A stretch of DNA of 64,000 nt from Rhabditoides inermis (lineage: Eukaryota > Nematoda > Chromadorea > Rhabditida > Rhabditidae), in contig CAWZYM010000242.1 of the NCBI GenBank assembly GCA_963966185.1, positions 786,001-850,000 of the forward strand. The letters are read 5' to 3'. Under the pieces are notes generated by a model. It searched no databases and was not told the origin of the DNA. It worked only from the letters and a program-made list of their open reading frames with translations. This document shows positions 61,201-64,000 of the stretch, in pieces (positions within the stretch are counted from its first letter, which is position 1; the number at the start of each line of letters is the position of its first letter). The translations under genes and the position numbers were made by a program.

Positions 61201-64000
61201 CTCCTAGAATAATCACATGCATGCAAATTACGTCGATGCATGTGATTCATTTGAATCTTCCGCTATTTGTGCGTGTTGTCCTGTTCAGCGAGCACATAAG
61301 GGACAGAAAATAGAGTGCCTACTATCATTTGACAGTCTCCCATGTCATTCCCTGATCTCCTAGAATAATCACATGCATGCAAATTACGTCGATGCATGTG
61401 ATTTATTTGGATCTTTCGCTATTTGTGCGCATTGTCCTGTTCAGCGAGCACATAAGGGACAGAAAATAGAGTGCCTACTATCATTTGACAGTCTCCCATG
61501 TCATTCCCTGATCTCCTAGAATAATCACGTGCATGCAAATTACGTCGTCGCTTGTGATTCATTTCAATCTTCCGTTATTTGTGCGCATTGTCCTGTTCAG
61601 CGAGCACATAAGGGACAGAAAATAGAGTGCCTACTATCATCTGACAGTCTCCCATGTCATTCCCTGATCTCCTAGAATAATCACATGCATGCAAATTACG
61701 TCGTCGCTTGTGATTCATTTCAATCTTCCGTTATTTGTGCGCATTGTCCTGTTCAGCGAGCACATAAGGGACAGAAAATAAAGTGCCTTCTATCATCTGA
61801 CAGTCTCCCATGTCATTCTCTGATCTCCTAGAATAATCACGTGCATGCAAATTACGTCGTCGCTTGTGATTCATTTCAATCTTCCGTTATTTGTGCGCAT
61901 TGTCCTGTTCAGCGAGCACATAAGGGACAGAAAATAGAGTGCCTACTATCATCTGACAGTCTCCCATGTCATTCCCTGATCTCCTAGAATAATCACATGC
62001 ATGCAAATTACGTCGTCGCTTGTGATTCATTTCAATCTTCCGTTATTTGTGCGCATTGTCCTGTTCAGCGAGCACATAAGGGACAGAAAATAGAGTGCCT
62101 ACTTGCATCTGACAGTCTCCCATGTCATTCTCTGATCTCCTAGAATAATCACATGCATGCAAATTACGTCGTCGCTTGTGATTCATTTCAGTCTTCCGTT
62201 ATTTGTGCGCATTGTCCTGGTCAGCGAGCACATAAGGGACAGAAAATAGAGTGCCTACTATCATCTGACAGTCTCCCATGTCATTCTCTGATCTCCTAGA
62301 ATAATCACATGCATGCAAATTACGTCGTCGCTTGTGATTCATTTCAATCTTCCGTTATTTGTGCGCATTGTCCTGGTCAGCGAGCACATAAGGGACAGAA
62401 AATAGAGTGCCTACTATCATCTGACAGTCTCCCATGTCATTCTCTGATCTCCTAGAATAATCACATGCATGCAAATTACGTCGTCGCTTGTGATTCATTT
62501 CAATCTTCCGTTATTTGTGCGCATTGTCCTGGTCAGCGAGCACATAAGGGACAGAAAATAGAGTGCCTACTTTCATCTGACAGTCTCCCATGTCATTCTC
62601 TGATCTCCTAGAATAATCACATGCATGCAAATTACGTCGTCGCTTGTGATTCATTTGAATCTTCCGTTGTTTGTGCGCATTGTCCTGGTCAGCGAGCACA
62701 TAAGGGACAGAAAATAGAGTGCCTACTATCATCTGACAGTCTCCCATGTCATTCTCTGATCTCCTAGAATAATCACAAGCATGCAAATTACGTCGATGCA
62801 TGTGAATCATTTGAATCTTCCGCTATTTGTGCGCATTGTCCTGGTCAGCGAGCACATAAGGGACAGAAAATAGAGTGCCTACTATCATCTGACAGTCTCC
62901 CATGTCATTCCCTGATCTCGTAGAATAATCACATGCATGCAAATTACGTCGATGCATGTGATTCATTTGGATCTTTCGCTATTTGTGCGCATTGTCCTGT
63001 TCAGCGAGCACATAAGGGATAGAAAGTAGAGTGCCTACTTTCATCTGACAGTCTCCCATGTCATTCCCTGATCTCCTAGAATAATCACATGCATGCAAAT
63101 TACGTCGATGCATGTGATTCATTTGAATCTTCCGCTATTTGTGCGCATTGTCCTGTTCAGCGAGCACAAAAGGGACAGAAAATAGAGTGCCTACTATCCT
63201 TTGATAGTCTCCCATGTCATTCCCTGATCTCCTAGATTAATCACATGCATGCAAATTACGTCGATGCATGTGATTTATTTGGATCTTTCGCTATTTGTGC
63301 GCATTGTCCTGTTCAGCGAGCACATAAGGGACAGAAAATAGAGTGCCTACTTTCATCTGACAGTCTCCCATGTCATTCTCTGATCTCCTAGAATAATCAC
63401 ATGCATGCAAATTACGTCGTCGCTTGTGATTCATTTCAGTCTTCCGTTATTTGTGCGCATTGTCCTGGTCAGCGAGCACATAAGGGACAGAAAATAGAGT
63501 GCCTACTATCATCTGACAGTCTCCCATGTCATTCTCTGATCTCCTAGAATAATCACATGCATGCAAATTACGTCGTCGCTTGTGATTCATTTCAATCTTC
63601 CGTTATTTGTGCGCATTGTCCTGGTCAGCGAGCACATAAGGGACAGAAAATAGAGTGCCTACTATCATCTGACAGTCTCCCATGTCATTCTCTGATCTCC
63701 TAGAATAATCACATGCATGCAAATTACGTCGTCGCTTGTGATTCATTTCAATCTTCCGTTATTTGTGCGCATTGTCCTGGTCAGCGAGCACATAAGGGAC
63801 AGAAAATAGAGTGCCTACTATCATCTGACAGTCTCCCATGTCATTCTCTGATCTCCTAGAATAATCACATGCATGCAAATTACGTCGTCGCTTGTGATTC
63901 ATTTCAATCTTCCGTTATTTGTGCGCATTGTCCTGGTCAGCGAGCACATAAGGGACAGAAAATAGAGTGCCTACTTTCATCTGACAGTCTCCCATGTCAT
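61193..64000 (+). repeat. 156-bp satellite array, continuation to window edge
   Basis: About 18 further monomers of the same satellite, mostly B-type. Removing the element, this block lines up with 57052 onward at an offset of 24 monomers (4141 bp including the insertion). The two copies agree closely until about 63820, where this copy has one extra B monomer. The array continues beyond the window. Confidence 0.97.

Larger units (their letters stand above)
27602..64000 (+). repeat. domain containing B-subfamily monomers and recurring cassettes
   Basis: Left of 27602 I see only monomers with CGTCGATGCATGTG. From here on, many have CGTCGTCGCTTGTG, usually with TTCCGTTATTTG and CCTGGTCAG instead of TTCCGCTATTTG and CCTGTTCAG. 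B monomers occur in runs of three to seven. A frequent run opens with TTCATTTCAGTC, continues with TTCATTTCAATC units, has one TTCCGTTGTTTG unit, and returns to subfamily A through CACAAGCATGC. That cassette end is present around 28900, 32340, 33590, 36550, 37800, 40920, 42320, 49345, 58550, 59795 and 62690. Spacings are 8 or 9 monomers within pairs and 19 to 59 monomers between them. The insertion at 60804-61192 adds 397 bp to the last interval. Confidence 0.9.

Noticed and set aside
61021..61250. Open frames inside the MITE and its right junction
   Set aside because: They are short, run from the element into satellite sequence, and have no transposase motif.
4261..62810. Family of small proteins of about 99 to 145 residues on the minus strand, and shorter ones on the plus strand
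   Set aside because: They are translations of the satellite. 156 is divisible by three, so frames persist across monomers. Most monomers have a stop in the antisense frame (TAG where the + strand reads CGCTATTTG), and only monomers with CGCTGTTTG or GTTGTTTG read through. No family or signal is recognisable.
4296..64000. CRISPR array
   Set aside because: The repeats are directly abutting 156-bp units without unique spacers, there are no cas genes, and the flanks are eukaryotic in character.
4296..64000. CENP-B box in the monomer
   Set aside because: The nearest stretch, GTTCAGCGAGCACATAAGGGAC, lacks the core TTCG and CGGG positions required by the mammalian box.
4296..64000. tRNA- or 5S-derived origin of the monomer with polymerase III boxes
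   Set aside because: I looked for A-box and B-box patterns. The TTTGAATC region only loosely resembles a B box and there is no matching A box at a proper distance.
4296..64000. A strict higher-order repeat of fixed monomer number
   Set aside because: Spacings between tagged monomers vary (3, 5, 7, 8, 9, 12, 19, 20, 22, 24, 27, 28, 40, 44 monomers and others), so a single fixed unit does not describe the array.

Overview
This is a eukaryotic, non-coding-dominated window. About 93% of it (4296 to the right edge) is one head-to-tail satellite DNA array with a monomer of 156 bp. I count roughly 380 monomers by length; the array enters at a visible left boundary and runs out of the window on the right. 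The left 4.3 kb is the flank: remains of a multi-exon family B DNA polymerase of the Polinton/Maverick type, then GC-rich minisatellites and long pyrimidine tracts. The GT-AG introns, the satellite, the hAT-type element and the Polinton-type polymerase indicate a eukaryote, most likely an invertebrate animal. The species cannot be fixed from this sequence. The inferred introns are very short (about 23 to 73 bp), which points to a lineage with compact introns.

Layout. 1-2307: polymerase remains on the + strand, with recognisable palm, motif C and C-terminal segments spread over several frames and joined by short candidate introns. 2308-2594: no gene, one short direct repeat. 2595-2913: GC-rich minisatellite. 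2958-3795: pyrimidine-rich tracts, degenerate repeats built around TCTAGAGACA, and a pure CT microsatellite. 3796-4010: nothing recognised. 4011-4260: a second GC-rich degenerate repeat ending in a hairpin. 4296-60803 and 61193-64000: the satellite. 60804-61192: a 389-bp non-autonomous hAT-like element with 13-bp terminal inverted repeats and an 8-bp target duplication, the only foreign insertion I see in the array.

The array has internal structure. Its left 11 kb is the most heterogeneous and carries 159-bp, 162-bp and other length variants. From about 15.3 to 24.9 kb a block of about 4.4 kb is duplicated in tandem. From about 27.6 kb a second monomer subfamily (B, with CGTCGTCGCTTG in place of CGTCGATGCATG) appears in cassettes of four or more. 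These cassettes recur at 8-, 9-, 19-, 20-, 22-, 24-, 27- and 28-monomer spacings, which is the signature of repeated unequal exchange or segmental amplification rather than a fixed higher-order repeat.

I find no intact protein gene, rRNA, tRNA or CRISPR array. The many 99-residue antisense open frames inside the satellite arise because 156 is divisible by three, and I do not regard them as genes.
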